DNA of 64,000 nucleotides from an uncultured Granulosicoccus sp. (GTDB lineage: Bacteria > Pseudomonadota > Gammaproteobacteria > Granulosicoccales > Granulosicoccaceae). The DNA lies in NCBI GenBank assembly GCA_947492525.1, contig CANLNQ010000013.1:124001-188000 (forward strand), in the 5' to 3' direction. Below the pieces are notes generated by a model. It was not told the origin of the DNA. It ran no database searches and saw only the letters and a list, made by a program, of their open reading frames with translations. A program made the translations under genes and the position numbers. Every line of letters begins with the position of its first letter. The first letter of the stretch is position 1. Positions 36,101-46,704 of the stretch are shown piece by piece.

Positions 36101-37339
36101 ATGCCTGTACGTCAGACCAGCGAACGAGAGTTCATCGCACTGTTCGGTTTCCTGACGTCACTGACAGCGCTGAGTATCGATGCCGTCATTGCCGGTATGC
36201 CGGTCATCGCCAGAGAGCTGTCCAGCGGTGGGGCTGCCCCGGATGTGCACTTGATCATTTCAGCGCTGGTTCTGGGCATGGCATTCGGTGAGCCGGTATT
36301 CGGCCCATTATCCGATGCCCGTGGTCGCAAGTTTGCCATTCTCCTGGGTATTGCCATCTTCATGGCCGGCGCTGTGCTGGCCATCACCGCGCAGAACCTG
36401 AACACCTTGCTGCTGGCGCGCTTCATCCAGGGGGTCGGGGTGGCCGGGCCCAAGATCGGCTCACGCGCAGCCATCCGAGATCGCTATGAAGGCGCGTCGA
36501 TGGCTCGCGCCATGTCGATCATCATGACAGTCCTGATCCTGGTGCCCATGCTGGCACCGGCACTGGGTGAACTGGTCATGCTGGCTGGCAGCTGGCGCAC
36601 CATCTTCATGGCCTATTGTGTGCTGGCTTGCATTGCAGCTCTGTGGCTATGTCTGCGCCAGCCGGAACCGCTGCCAACCCACCGTCGCACGCCCTTTCGC
36701 TGGGGCCAGACACTGAAGACCGCTCTGCGCATCTGCCGCAACTCTCGCGTGATGCCCGCCACGATTGCCGCAGGCCTGATGTTCGGTTGCCTGACCAGCT
36801 ACTACGGTATCGCAGCGTCGATCTTCCATGACATCTACGCCGTTGGTGGCTATTTCACCAGCCTGTTTGCCCTGCTGGCTCTGGGTATGGGCATTGCCAC
36901 ACTCACCAACAGCAGACTGGTCATGCGCCTGGGCATGTATCGCCTGTCAAGGCATGCACTGATGGGGCTGGTGGCAAGCGGAATACTTCTGCTTGGCGCA
37001 TCGGCTCTGTCCGGCGGCGCGCCATCGCTGATCATCTTCATGCTGTTGTTCAGTGGCAGCCTGTTTGCCATTGGCGTCTTGTTCGGCAACCTGGGAGCCA
37101 TGGCCATGGAGCCACTGGGTGCGGTTGCAGGCGTGGGTGCGTCGGTCATCGCTTCGGTCTCCAGCATCGTGGCCGTTGTGGTCTCCATGACCAGTGGACA
37201 TTTCTATGACCAGACCCTGATACCACTGGCCATCTGCCTCAGTAGCTGCGCCCTGCTATCACTGGCTCTGCTGCACCATGCACAACGCAGTGAACTGGTG
37301 CCCGTCTGCGCACCGGCTCCTCGCCATCAGGCAGGCTGA
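36101..37339 (+). CDS. Bcr/CflA-type MFS drug exporter
   Basis: 412 residues, twelve membrane segments. Motif A is GPLSDARGRKFAILLG; LSIDAVIAGMPVIA in the first helix and FIQGVGVAGPKIGSRAAIRD fit the Bcr/CflA drug:proton antiporter group. Substrate unknown. It starts about 60 bases after the octamer array and its last 13 bases overlap the convergent alginate lyase gene. No link with the upstream arsenic genes is evident besides position. Confidence 0.85.
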   Translation: MPVRQTSEREFIALFGFLTSLTALSIDAVIAGMPVIARELSSGGAAPDVHLIISALVLGMAFGEPVFGPLSDARGRKFAILLGIAIFMAGAVLAITAQNLNTLLLARFIQGVGVAGPKIGSRAAIRDRYEGASMARAMSIIMTVLILVPMLAPALGELVMLAGSWRTIFMAYCVLACIAALWLCLRQPEPLPTHRRTPFRWGQTLKTALRICRNSRVMPATIAAGLMFGCLTSYYGIAASIFHDIYAVGGYFTSLFALLALGMGIATLTNSRLVMRLGMYRLSRHALMGLVASGILLLGASALSGGAPSLIIFMLLFSGSLFAIGVLFGNLGAMAMEPLGAVAGVGASVIASVSSIVAVVVSMTSGHFYDQTLIPLAICLSSCALLSLALLHHAQRSELVPVCAPAPRHQAG

Positions 37340-39477
37340 CAGTCGAAGAAGCCGGTCCATTGATAGCGGCGCCCATCGACGCTGATCTCATTCTCACTGT
37401 CTGCCGTGACGTCGGGCCGATTGCTGACCATGATGATCAGGTGCAGGTGCTCGCCCTGCAGTTCGATCACACTGGCATTCTCATCATGCGCCAAGGTTCG
37501 AATAGCCTGTAGTTCACCACGCGCGCCGTAACAACGCTCGTTTGCCTCATCGAACAGACCATGCGTTTCGAAAGCCGAGGCAAACAGATGGTGCTGACCG
37601 CGCTGACGCAGCAACAGGGTCGATTCACGGCGCAGGTTGAATGAAGGGTCATTACCACCCAACTGGGCGAATACCAGTTCTCCATGATCCGCAGCGCTGA
37701 GCCAGGTGTTGAAGCGTTGCCCCTGCAACCAGGTCACGCGGGTCGGTGCATCGAGATCGGCCTGCGCGCCCCCCATCAGATGCTCATAGCCGCTCTCTTC
37801 ACCCAGTACCGACCACTGCGTCAGGTTGGACTGCGGGTTCACGTTCGAATCGCATATCTGTCCGGAATACTGTACGGCGTAGTCATAGTCGTGCTCAGCC
37901 TCGCTGCTCAGACGAAACAGATCCACGAGCACAGGCGTACTGAGGAGTTCGTGTTCGACCAGCAGTACCGTGCGTTGCATGTCCACGCCGGGGTAGTGAT
38001 CGTTGGCAAAGGCACTCATCCCCTGCACCGGTCCTGTAGTATCGAAGAAATGCGGAATGCCATGCACCTCATCGGCACGCTGCAGATCCGCCGCGTTCTG
38101 TGATTGCCGATCCACTACCACACAGTTGTGGGCCAGCGTCTGCCGCGCCCAGGTCTTGTTCTCGGGTAGATAGCGCCCACCAAACTTGGGTTCGACATTG
38201 AGCCAACGGGCAAAGCCGTATTCGCGCAACACTTCCTCACCGCGATTGAACAAGGTAATGCCCAGCGTATCGAAGTGGCCGTGATCCATGCCATGCTGGC
38301 CATAGTTCATCGATACCTGACTGATGTCGCCGTCGGTGGCTCTGGCTCGAAGAAAACCCTGCGCGCCCTTGTCGCCGTTCGGCCCTTCGCTGAGCTCTGC
38401 ACTGGGCCAGAAAGGGGGGGCATCGTCGCTCAGCTGATCGGCCGCTGCCGCCAGTGCCAGACCGCTCGGGTGTACCCAGACCTGCCCTTGCTGACGCGCC
38501 AGTGCGTGCACCGCCGGATCGTCGCCGTAACGCGCGTTGTAGACACTGGCCGCAATGAGCAAGCCCTCGTCCTGGATCCCCATGCTCAGCGATGCATCAT
38601 TCAAGGCCGGCAGTCGGCCATTGGGGTAGATCAATGACAGCAAGGCCTTGATCGTGGTGCCGATGCGCTGCTCGCTGACGTTGTAGATGTCCAGCTCAGG
38701 ACGGTGCGTGTGCAAGGCTTCGGCGAAGATCACCAGCGGCCGCAGTGCAAAGCGGTGATAGTAGGGTCCCTCGATGTAATAGCCTGATGGCGCAAACAAC
38801 TGGCGAATCTCGGCCAGATACCCACCCGTGCTGCGATCTCCCTGCAAACCATCCATGGCCAGGCTCACAGAGTGATCGTCGCCGATGACCAGACCACAGG
38901 TCCCCACCGCCGCCACGCTCCACAGGCCATGGTTGTGGATGGTGCCGAAATCATGATCGTAGGTCTGCGTCATCATCTCCAGGACAGGACGAAACAGTTG
39001 TGACTCGACATGATCGCGCTGCGTTGCCGACAGGATGTGCCGAACATGGCCGTAGCCGATCGACATCGACAGCAGCCACATGTTCTCATTGAGTATCTGG
39101 TGGAAGATCCGGCCGGGAGGATTGGTGTTTCTGGCGCGCTGAAAACCCAGTTTCAGGTAGCAATCGGCATAGCGTTGGAGAATCTCTGTCGCAAGATCCG
39201 CGTAATGCTGCTCCCCAGTTATCTGGTACATCGTGCCGGCCTCTTCGCACAAGCGGCAGTTCAGCTGATGTCGATTATGCTCGTAGCTGCCGGCCTCACC
39301 ATGGCCCGGAACATCGATCGGCGACAGCAGCTGCGAGTCCACACGGGAGCGCATGGATTCGATACTCCGCCCCATGAGCCCCGGCTGGCCGAGCGCCTGA
39401 CGCAATTCGCTCATGCGGGACGTGCTGCAAAGTGCCAGGGTATCAGCGCTGCGCGACGGCTTGTCATCAAAGGTCAT
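37327..39477 (-). CDS. PL17-type oligoalginate lyase (heparinase II/III fold)
   Basis: 716 residues. The N-terminal part is an alpha/alpha toroid of the alginate-lyase type (NENMWLLSMSIGYGHVR, TIHNHGLWSVAAVG, EGPYYHRFALRPLVIFAEAL); the middle holds the heparinase II/III beta-domain motif YGQHGMDHGHFDTLGITLF, followed by REYGFARWLNVEPKFGG. This fits exo-acting oligoalginate lyases of family PL17, which release monouronates from oligomers. No signal peptide is clear from the chosen start, suggesting a cytoplasmic enzyme. The start has AGGAAA eight bases upstream; the open frame continues 76 codons further without family features. No other alginate genes are nearby. Confidence 0.85.
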   Translation of the reverse strand: MTFDDKPSRSADTLALCSTSRMSELRQALGQPGLMGRSIESMRSRVDSQLLSPIDVPGHGEAGSYEHNRHQLNCRLCEEAGTMYQITGEQHYADLATEILQRYADCYLKLGFQRARNTNPPGRIFHQILNENMWLLSMSIGYGHVRHILSATQRDHVESQLFRPVLEMMTQTYDHDFGTIHNHGLWSVAAVGTCGLVIGDDHSVSLAMDGLQGDRSTGGYLAEIRQLFAPSGYYIEGPYYHRFALRPLVIFAEALHTHRPELDIYNVSEQRIGTTIKALLSLIYPNGRLPALNDASLSMGIQDEGLLIAASVYNARYGDDPAVHALARQQGQVWVHPSGLALAAAADQLSDDAPPFWPSAELSEGPNGDKGAQGFLRARATDGDISQVSMNYGQHGMDHGHFDTLGITLFNRGEEVLREYGFARWLNVEPKFGGRYLPENKTWARQTLAHNCVVVDRQSQNAADLQRADEVHGIPHFFDTTGPVQGMSAFANDHYPGVDMQRTVLLVEHELLSTPVLVDLFRLSSEAEHDYDYAVQYSGQICDSNVNPQSNLTQWSVLGEESGYEHLMGGAQADLDAPTRVTWLQGQRFNTWLSAADHGELVFAQLGGNDPSFNLRRESTLLLRQRGQHHLFASAFETHGLFDEANERCYGARGELQAIRTLAHDENASVIELQGEHLHLIIMVSNRPDVTADSENEISVDGRRYQWTGFFDCQPA

Positions 39478-39943
39478 GGACGTTCTTTCCTGTTCCGGCG
39501 TGTAGGTAGCCGCAGCCTGCGGGTCGAGAATCGGGCTCGGCGTCATTATACAGTCTCGAGATATCACGACTGGCAGAACGCGGATGGTGCACTCCATCAC
39601 CTTGTAACACTCGTAGGTAACCTGCAAACCGACTTTTTTCGGCGCAAACAGTCCTGTAACCCACCGTGCTGCCGATAAGCCGACGATGAACCTGATTTTC
39701 AGCAATCATCAGGCAAGGCATAGACGCGAGGACACGCATGATCACGACATCGTGCGGTCGATCAACGCTGTGTGGTACGCCAGCAATTGATGTGCAGGCG
39801 TGAGAGGGTTCGGTAACTGACCGGGAGGCTGGCCAACAAGGTTTGAATACAGTGCAAGGTGCAATGACCCAGATGCCGGAACCGGTACTGGCAGCATTGG
39901 CAGAAGAACCGCCGAGTTGCACACTCAACTGACGCCAGAAATT
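39478..39943. other. 466-base gap between divergent genes
   Basis: Lies between the lyase start and the GGDEF-EAL start. It should hold both promoters. I see no repeat, RNA or convincing small gene; open frames here read as unstructured sequence. Confidence 0.5.
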
Positions 39944-42442
39944 ATGCGATTACAAGCGAAACTCCTGTTCATCGTCGCACCGTGCGCCATTCTCTCCATC
40001 GTACTGATCTATCTGTTCACCAATGCCGGGCTCCTTGAAAGAGCCAAGCGGGAAAAGCTCAAGGAAATGAACCTTGCGCTCAATGTTGCAGATCACCAAC
40101 TCAGACAGCTCATGAGTGCGGCCGGATCCGATACAGCACAGCTGGCACGCACACCGCTGTTAGCCGTCTATGCGTCAGCCGGGGAGGCAGAGAAACAGGA
40201 CAGCGCGCTGCAATCGAGGGTGAAGGAGATCGTGGCCCTGTTTCGCCAATCCCATCCCGAATATGACACGCTGATCATGCTCGACTCGAATGGCGCGGTG
40301 GATCCGATTCTGAGCTTCGGTGCTCAGGGGCTACCCGCGCATGCCCTGGTGAGGTCAGACTGGCCAACAAGCTCCATCCAGACTCTGGCTGATGACGCAC
40401 AGAGCGTGCTGATCGTCACCCAACCCATACCGGGAACAAGCCGCGGAATCGCCGGCGATTCGCGCCGTGTTCCGGCAACGACACCTGATGCTCAGCCCCT
40501 TGCCGGCAGCCTTGTCCTCATGACCAGACTGGATCGCATTGCTGACCAGATAGCGTTCAAGGCCATCAGCGATGATGTGCTCTGGGCGGTCGTCACAGAC
40601 GAAGGCCAGATCGTCTTGCACGCGGACAGATCGCGGATCGGGCTGATCGATACCGAGCTGCTGCAGAATGCCAGCACCCTGTCGGATTCAGGCAGGGTAA
40701 GCAGCGCCTCCTACCTTGACGAGCCGATGATCATCAGTCGCAAGCGACTGACCGACAGCATATCCATGATTGCATTGTTGCCGACGTCCTCGATGCGCGA
40801 GGACATCGTCGGTTTCTCGAATCAACTGGCCATCATCTCGGCAATCAGCACCTTCATGGGTGTGGCCACCTTCTTCACACTCCTGCGACTGCTGGTATTA
40901 CGGCCTCTGAGCAGACTGCGCCAACTGGCCATGTCGATCGGCACCAACGATCACGAGAGCAGCAGCCATGACGGTGACATGACAAGGCGAGACGAGATCG
41001 GCGATCTGTCGAGAGCCTTCAGGGATACCAGTGAGCGTCTGCAACTATCGATGCACGAGTTGCAGGACTCGCACTCACAGATAGAGACCCTGGCCTACAG
41101 GGACTCTCTGACAGGTCTTGCCAATCGACGTCTGTTCGATCAGGTAGCCGAGCAGAGAATCCGGGAGGCCGCAGAACAAGGCCACAAACTGTGCATCCTG
41201 TTTCTCGACCTGGATGATTTCAAACGCATCAACGATACACAAGGCCACAAGGCCGGCGACAGACTGCTGGAGACGGTCAGCGAACGACTGCTTGACTGCC
41301 TTGGCGAGGCTGCCCCCGGCTCCGAATGCATTCCGAGCACATCGGCTGACAGGGATACCGTCGCCCGCATGGGTGGAGACGAATTCATCGTGCTCCTGCC
41401 CCATTCGGATGACGGCAACGAAGGTGAGCAAACCGCCGCGCGAATCCTGGAAGCCATGGCCAGACCGATCGCCCTGAACGGACATGAATTCGTGGTGAGT
41501 ACCAGCATCGGCATAGCCCTGTATCCCTGTCATGCCGATAACGTCGACGACCTTGTGAAGTGTGCCGATGCCGCCATGTACGAGGCCAAGCGGCTGAACA
41601 AGAACAACTATCGAGTCTATGGCAGCGAGATTCAGCAAACGCTGGAGGATCGACTGCAACTGGAACTGGACCTGCGACACGCCCTGTCGCGAGGGGAGTT
41701 CTCTCTTGTGTTCCAGCCGCAATATTCTGTCAGTGACATGGAACTCGTCGGCGCTGAAGCGCTTCTACGCTGGCATCATGCCGAGCGAGGCATGGTTCCA
41801 CCGGACGTGTTCATCCCCATTGCCGAGGAACGGGGTCTGATCGGCGATATCGGCGCCTGGGTGATCGATGAAGCCTGCCGCCAGTGGAAACAGTGGCAGT
41901 TGAGTGGCATCGCCATGGATCAGATTGCAGTGAATGTCTCTGCCCGTCAATTTGCCTATGGCGATATCCAGCATATCGTCGACAATGCCCTGCAACGGCA
42001 TGACATGCCGGCCAGCGCACTGGAACTGGAATTGACAGAGAGCTGCATCATCGAAGCGCCGGCCGAGATGTTCAACACATTGAGCGACCTGAGAGCCTGC
42101 GGCATCGCCATCGCCATGGATGACTTCGGCACCGGTTATTCGTCCTTGTCGACGATCGCAACCATGCCGGTGGATACACTGAAGATCGATCGCAGTTTCA
42201 TCGCCAATCTCAAGAACGGCTCGCAGAACGAAAAGATCGTCTCAGCGATCCTGATGCTGGCCGACAGTCTGGAAATGCAGGTCGTGGCCGAAGGGGTGGA
42301 ACAGGAGTCGGAAATGGACTTTCTGCGCAAGAAGCAATGCACCACGGCGCAGGGCTATTATCTGGCGCGACCATTGAACGTCGAGGACATGACCGCCTTG
42401 CTGCGCGAACGTGCAAATCGTCCGATCAGGAAAATCGCCTGA
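39944..42442 (+). CDS. Membrane GGDEF-EAL cyclic-di-GMP protein
   Basis: 832 residues. A membrane helix at about 5-28, a periplasmic sensor region of about 260 residues (Cache-like), a second helix near 300, and a HAMP linker (RPLSRLRQLA). The GGDEF domain (about 390-560) has RMGGDEFIVLL with an intact active site. The EAL domain (about 580-830) has EALLRWHH, and DDFGTGYSSL and KIDRSFI. Both synthesis and breakdown of c-di-GMP are therefore possible. A TTG nine codons upstream is a weaker start. It stands alone. Confidence 0.93.
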   Translation: MRLQAKLLFIVAPCAILSIVLIYLFTNAGLLERAKREKLKEMNLALNVADHQLRQLMSAAGSDTAQLARTPLLAVYASAGEAEKQDSALQSRVKEIVALFRQSHPEYDTLIMLDSNGAVDPILSFGAQGLPAHALVRSDWPTSSIQTLADDAQSVLIVTQPIPGTSRGIAGDSRRVPATTPDAQPLAGSLVLMTRLDRIADQIAFKAISDDVLWAVVTDEGQIVLHADRSRIGLIDTELLQNASTLSDSGRVSSASYLDEPMIISRKRLTDSISMIALLPTSSMREDIVGFSNQLAIISAISTFMGVATFFTLLRLLVLRPLSRLRQLAMSIGTNDHESSSHDGDMTRRDEIGDLSRAFRDTSERLQLSMHELQDSHSQIETLAYRDSLTGLANRRLFDQVAEQRIREAAEQGHKLCILFLDLDDFKRINDTQGHKAGDRLLETVSERLLDCLGEAAPGSECIPSTSADRDTVARMGGDEFIVLLPHSDDGNEGEQTAARILEAMARPIALNGHEFVVSTSIGIALYPCHADNVDDLVKCADAAMYEAKRLNKNNYRVYGSEIQQTLEDRLQLELDLRHALSRGEFSLVFQPQYSVSDMELVGAEALLRWHHAERGMVPPDVFIPIAEERGLIGDIGAWVIDEACRQWKQWQLSGIAMDQIAVNVSARQFAYGDIQHIVDNALQRHDMPASALELELTESCIIEAPAEMFNTLSDLRACGIAIAMDDFGTGYSSLSTIATMPVDTLKIDRSFIANLKNGSQNEKIVSAILMLADSLEMQVVAEGVEQESEMDFLRKKQCTTAQGYYLARPLNVEDMTALLRERANRPIRKIA

Positions 42443-42486
42443 CAGCCAGCAAGGCAAGCCTGAACGCTCGACCGAAGACCTATCCA

Positions 42487-42570
42487 CATCGCGTATCGCA
42501 CATCGCACATCGCACATCGCACATCGCACATCGCTCATTGCTCATTGCTCATTGCTCATTGCTCATCGGG
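42487..42570. repeat. 7-bp tandem repeat array
   Basis: Twelve consecutive heptamers: CATCGCG, TATCGCA, four CATCGCA, CATCGCT, four CATTGCT and CATCGGG. It starts 45 bases after the GGDEF-EAL stop, in the convergent gap before the antiporter end. A less regular GCGC-rich stretch (CATTGTCA-, CACGCC-like words) continues to about 42690. Confidence 0.93.
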
Positions 42571-42675
42571 GCAGTGTCTCGCAGCAGCGTTCATGTCGCC
42601 TCAGCGCCCCCGTCTCACAGCATTGTCACGCGCCAGCCTTCGTGTCGTTATCGCGCGCACGCCTTCACGGCATTG

Positions 42676-44397
42676 TCATGTACCCGGCTTCCCGGCGTCG
42701 TCGTCCTCTTCCAGCACAGGCTTGTAATCCCGGTCGCGAACCTCCTGCATCAGCAGATCGATATCATTCACGGGTACGCGCAATACCTTCAGGGCAAAGC
42801 CCCCCAGACGCAGGCTTGCCTCAATCGTTTCCGGATATGCATGGATGGCACCGGCAGCCAGCAATCGCGAACTGGATTCGAGATCGCGCGCCCGTGCAAT
42901 GATCGGCACCTGCGGTGCTGCACTGCGCATGTAAGTGATCGTCTGCATGGCAACCGCGAAATCATCGACACTGAGCACAAGCAAGGAGGCCTGCTCCGCC
43001 TGCAGCGCGGTCAGTAGTTCAGGATCGCTGACATCACCGTAGACGACCTGGTGGCCATCTGCCCTGCCCTGTGCCACCCGCGTCATGTCGGTGTCGATCG
43101 CCATGAAGGCGATTCCGCTGTCCTGCAGCAACACCGCAATGGTATGCCCGACACGGCCATATCCACCAATCAGCACCCGCGGTTCGTCTGCATCGAGCAC
43201 GCTCACTGCCGGATCAGTGCCTGCATCCCGTTGCGTGTGACTCAGGCAAGCGGCAATCGACTCATTGAAGCGAATGAGCACCGAGCCAGCCACCATCGAG
43301 AAGAACACCGACGTCAATGCAATCTGACCCAGACGTACATCGATCACACTGGCATCCAGAGCAATGGCAATCAGGGCAAAACCGAACTCGCCACCCACGG
43401 CCAGCAACAGACCGACACGCCACGCCGTGGGTGTGGCGATGCCACTCATGCGCACCATCAGCGTCACCAGCAGCAGTTTGCTCACGATGATCAAGGCGGC
43501 GCCCATCACGGCCCAGTGCCATATGCCCGGGATGGCAGCCGGGTCTATCAGCGTGCCGATACCCACGAAGAACAGGCCCAGCAGAACATCACGGAACGGA
43601 CGTATCGTGGATTCCACCTGAAAGCGGAATTCGGTCTCGCCCAGCATCATGCCGACCAGAAACGCGCCGAAAGCCAGTGACAGCCCCAACGTACTCGTTG
43701 TCCAGGCAGCCAGCAAGGCCACCAGCAAGACGGTCAAGGTCAGCACTTCGGCCGAGCGGCGCCGCGTGACCAGTTGAAACAGCGGCCGAAGCAACCAGCG
43801 CCCGGCAAAGAAGACCAGAGCAAACGCCAGCACCGCCTTGCCCATGGCCCAGCCCAGTGAGCCCGCCAGGGCCAGGCTACCGACGGCCGTACCCAACACG
43901 GGAATGACGACCAGAAAGGGCACAGCCGTTACGTCCTGGAACACGGACATCGCCAGCCCCAGGCGGCCATGCGGGCTGTTCTGTTCGGCCTGTTCGCTCA
44001 GCTGGCTGCTGATGATGGTCGACGAAGACTGCGCAAACACTGCGCCTGTCACGAACGCTGCGCTGCCGGGCAAGCCGGCCGCCCACAGCACCAGCGTCAC
44101 CAGAACCGTCACCAGCAGCACCTGGGCAGTCCCCAAGCCCAACACCTGGTGGCGCAAGGCATGCAACTGCGGCAGAGAGTAGTTCAGGCCGATCGTGAAC
44201 AGCAGAAACACCACCCCGAACTCGGCCAGCGTCTTGAACTCAGGTATGTCGAACGTCGGTCCGATGGTATGCGGCCCCAGAATCAGGCCTACCAGCAGAT
44301 ACCCGATACTGGTGGGCACATGCAGTTGCTGGAAAGCGACAACCACGGTGACCGCCACACTCAACAGCATGAGGATCTGGGCGAGGTTGTCCATCAT
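42676..44397 (-). CDS. CPA2 family cation:proton antiporter with TrkA-N domain (KefB/YbaL-like)
   Basis: 573 residues: about twelve membrane segments (to about 375), with family text GYLLVGLILGPHTIG, EFGVVFLLFTIGLNYS and AQSSSTIISSQLSEQ. A cytoplasmic Rossmann (RCK/TrkA-N) domain follows (VLIGGYGRVGHTIAVLL, VVYGDVSDPELLTA). It probably exchanges K+ or Na+ for protons under control of nucleotide or glutathione adducts, as in Kef systems. No ancillary KefF/G gene is next to it. Confidence 0.9.
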   Translation of the reverse strand: MMDNLAQILMLLSVAVTVVVAFQQLHVPTSIGYLLVGLILGPHTIGPTFDIPEFKTLAEFGVVFLLFTIGLNYSLPQLHALRHQVLGLGTAQVLLVTVLVTLVLWAAGLPGSAAFVTGAVFAQSSSTIISSQLSEQAEQNSPHGRLGLAMSVFQDVTAVPFLVVIPVLGTAVGSLALAGSLGWAMGKAVLAFALVFFAGRWLLRPLFQLVTRRRSAEVLTLTVLLVALLAAWTTSTLGLSLAFGAFLVGMMLGETEFRFQVESTIRPFRDVLLGLFFVGIGTLIDPAAIPGIWHWAVMGAALIIVSKLLLVTLMVRMSGIATPTAWRVGLLLAVGGEFGFALIAIALDASVIDVRLGQIALTSVFFSMVAGSVLIRFNESIAACLSHTQRDAGTDPAVSVLDADEPRVLIGGYGRVGHTIAVLLQDSGIAFMAIDTDMTRVAQGRADGHQVVYGDVSDPELLTALQAEQASLLVLSVDDFAVAMQTITYMRSAAPQVPIIARARDLESSSRLLAAGAIHAYPETIEASLRLGGFALKVLRVPVNDIDLLMQEVRDRDYKPVLEEDDDAGKPGT

Positions 44398-44612
44398 GAT
44401 TGCGCTCCTGCAGCTTCGCTGACGATTGGTCGGTGCGAGAGTCTTCCGCGTGGTGACAAGCGGCTTCTGCCTTGCCCCAGCGCACTCGCTATCGGCGGAA
44501 AGCGATCAGGAGATCGACGTCGACCCGCAACTCGCCCCCCAGTATTCTGACATATCGTTCATGATTCTCGGCGAATCATGACAACACGCAATCTCAGATC
44601 AGGGGTGGTCTG

Positions 44613-45080
44613 TTACCAGTAGGCATCCGCCTCGGTCGTCGTCATTTTTCCGTAGCAGCGCATGTAGCGCTCGACACGCGGCAGGGTCTGCGCCTTGGTC
44701 GCAGCCTGCCACTGTTCCAGCAACCACTCTTCAGTGCTGATGGACTGCCGCTGGTTGTCTGCAAAGTAGCAGACCTCTTCCCGATCGCCTGCGGCGTTTT
44801 CGACAAACAGCGTGCGCAGTGTGAATTCGTCGCCCTCGAAGAATTCGATGCGACTCATGGCTTCCTCCTGCAGACCACGGATGATCAGGCCGACGGTGTG
44901 CTGGCCGGGGCTGGGTACGAGCACCGGATAATGATCATCCAGCACCCAGCGCCTTGCGTGATCGGCAACGCTGGCCGCTTCGCGTACCAGTGTTGCGGGA
45001 TCCTGGCGTGCCACGATGCCGAGCACATCCGGATCCATCAGGGTTCCGAAGGCAAACAGAGCGAGCCTTGAATTCATCAT
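44613..45080 (-). CDS. Gamma-glutamylcyclotransferase-like protein (AIG2/GGCT fold)
   Basis: 155 residues. FAFGTLMDPDVL is the substrate-loop motif of the GGCT-like fold (YGTL in the classic form, here FGTL), followed by RRWVLDDHYPVLVPS and a central acidic FFEGDEFTLR with the expected catalytic Glu. Such proteins act on gamma-glutamylamines or glutathione-type compounds, but many bacterial ones are uncharacterised. Two adjacent Met codons begin the frame. Confidence 0.8.
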   Translation of the reverse strand: MMNSRLALFAFGTLMDPDVLGIVARQDPATLVREAASVADHARRWVLDDHYPVLVPSPGQHTVGLIIRGLQEEAMSRIEFFEGDEFTLRTLFVENAAGDREEVCYFADNQRQSISTEEWLLEQWQAATKAQTLPRVERYMRCYGKMTTTEADAYW

Positions 45081-45122
45081 TCGACAATCCGATGTCAGGG
45101 AGCCATTGTCAGCGAGCAGACA

Positions 45123-45877
<755 letters not shown>

Positions 45878-45955
45878 TCAGGTGCCCCTACGGAACGAAC
45901 GATCGAGTGTGAGGCAAATACCCCTGTGGTGCAATGCCACAGACCGCCTCAGCCT

Positions 45956-46627
45956 TCACATTATGGCTTCTCTGGCCAGCAAACGTGCGTGCACATCACC
46001 AAACACCTTTTCCTTGTGCACATGGAAACCACCCGGCAGGTTCTCCGGCATGGCTTGCGCCGTCGGCGACTCTATATACACATGGCCATTGTCGGCCACA
46101 TGAGCGGATGCCAGTACTGCCAGCGTCTCCCATTGCAATTCGTAGTCGAAGGGCGGATCGACGAACACGATATCGTACTCGTCACTATTACCTGACAGAA
46201 AATGCTCGGCACTGCCTTGCACCAGACGAGCCCGGCTTTTCGGTACACCAAGCACCTCCGCGGATTGCTGCAGTACGGCGTAGGCACGCCCATTCGGCTC
46301 CACCAGGGTAACGCGACTTGCCTGGCGAGACAGTGCTTCGAAGCCCAGTGCGCCACTGCCGGCAAACAGATCCAGGCAGCGACTACCGGCAACCAGCGGT
46401 TGCAGCCAGTTGAACAAGGTCTCGCGTACTCGGTCACCGGTGGGTCGCAGGCCATCCACGTCCGCCACCGCCAGCTTGCGCCCGCGCCATTGTCCGGCAA
46501 TGATGCGCACCTGCCCTGCCGAATTACGGTTGCCCTTGCGATCAGACTTGCCCTGACGCTGGTTTCTACTACGGTTTGAAGGTGGGGTCACGGTGGTAGG
46601 ATGTTGCGCGAGCCGGGAAAACGCCAT
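45956..46627 (-). CDS. rsmD: 16S rRNA (guanine-966 N2)-methyltransferase
   Basis: 223 residues. VRIIAGQWRGRKL and RPTGDRVRETLFNWL start the catalytic domain, LDLFAGSGALGFEALSR binds SAM, and VFVDPPF is the catalytic (D/N)PPF motif. The N-terminal 40 residues are basic and low in complexity (RSRNQRQGKSDRKGN). It is divergent from ftsY, as in E. coli. An ATG 15 codons upstream is less likely. Confidence 0.94.
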   Translation of the reverse strand: MAFSRLAQHPTTVTPPSNRSRNQRQGKSDRKGNRNSAGQVRIIAGQWRGRKLAVADVDGLRPTGDRVRETLFNWLQPLVAGSRCLDLFAGSGALGFEALSRQASRVTLVEPNGRAYAVLQQSAEVLGVPKSRARLVQGSAEHFLSGNSDEYDIVFVDPPFDYELQWETLAVLASAHVADNGHVYIESPTAQAMPENLPGGFHVHKEKVFGDVHARLLAREAIM

Positions 46628-46704
46628 GATACCGACGTAAAGGCATTCCGGCACACTCAAGACACCAGACAACCCGACCTTTCAGGAACGTCAGCAGACC
46701 ATCG

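Noticed and set aside
39467-39928. 153-codon minus-strand frame upstream of the lyase
   Set aside because: No domain, no signal peptide and unlikely composition; better seen as intergenic sequence.
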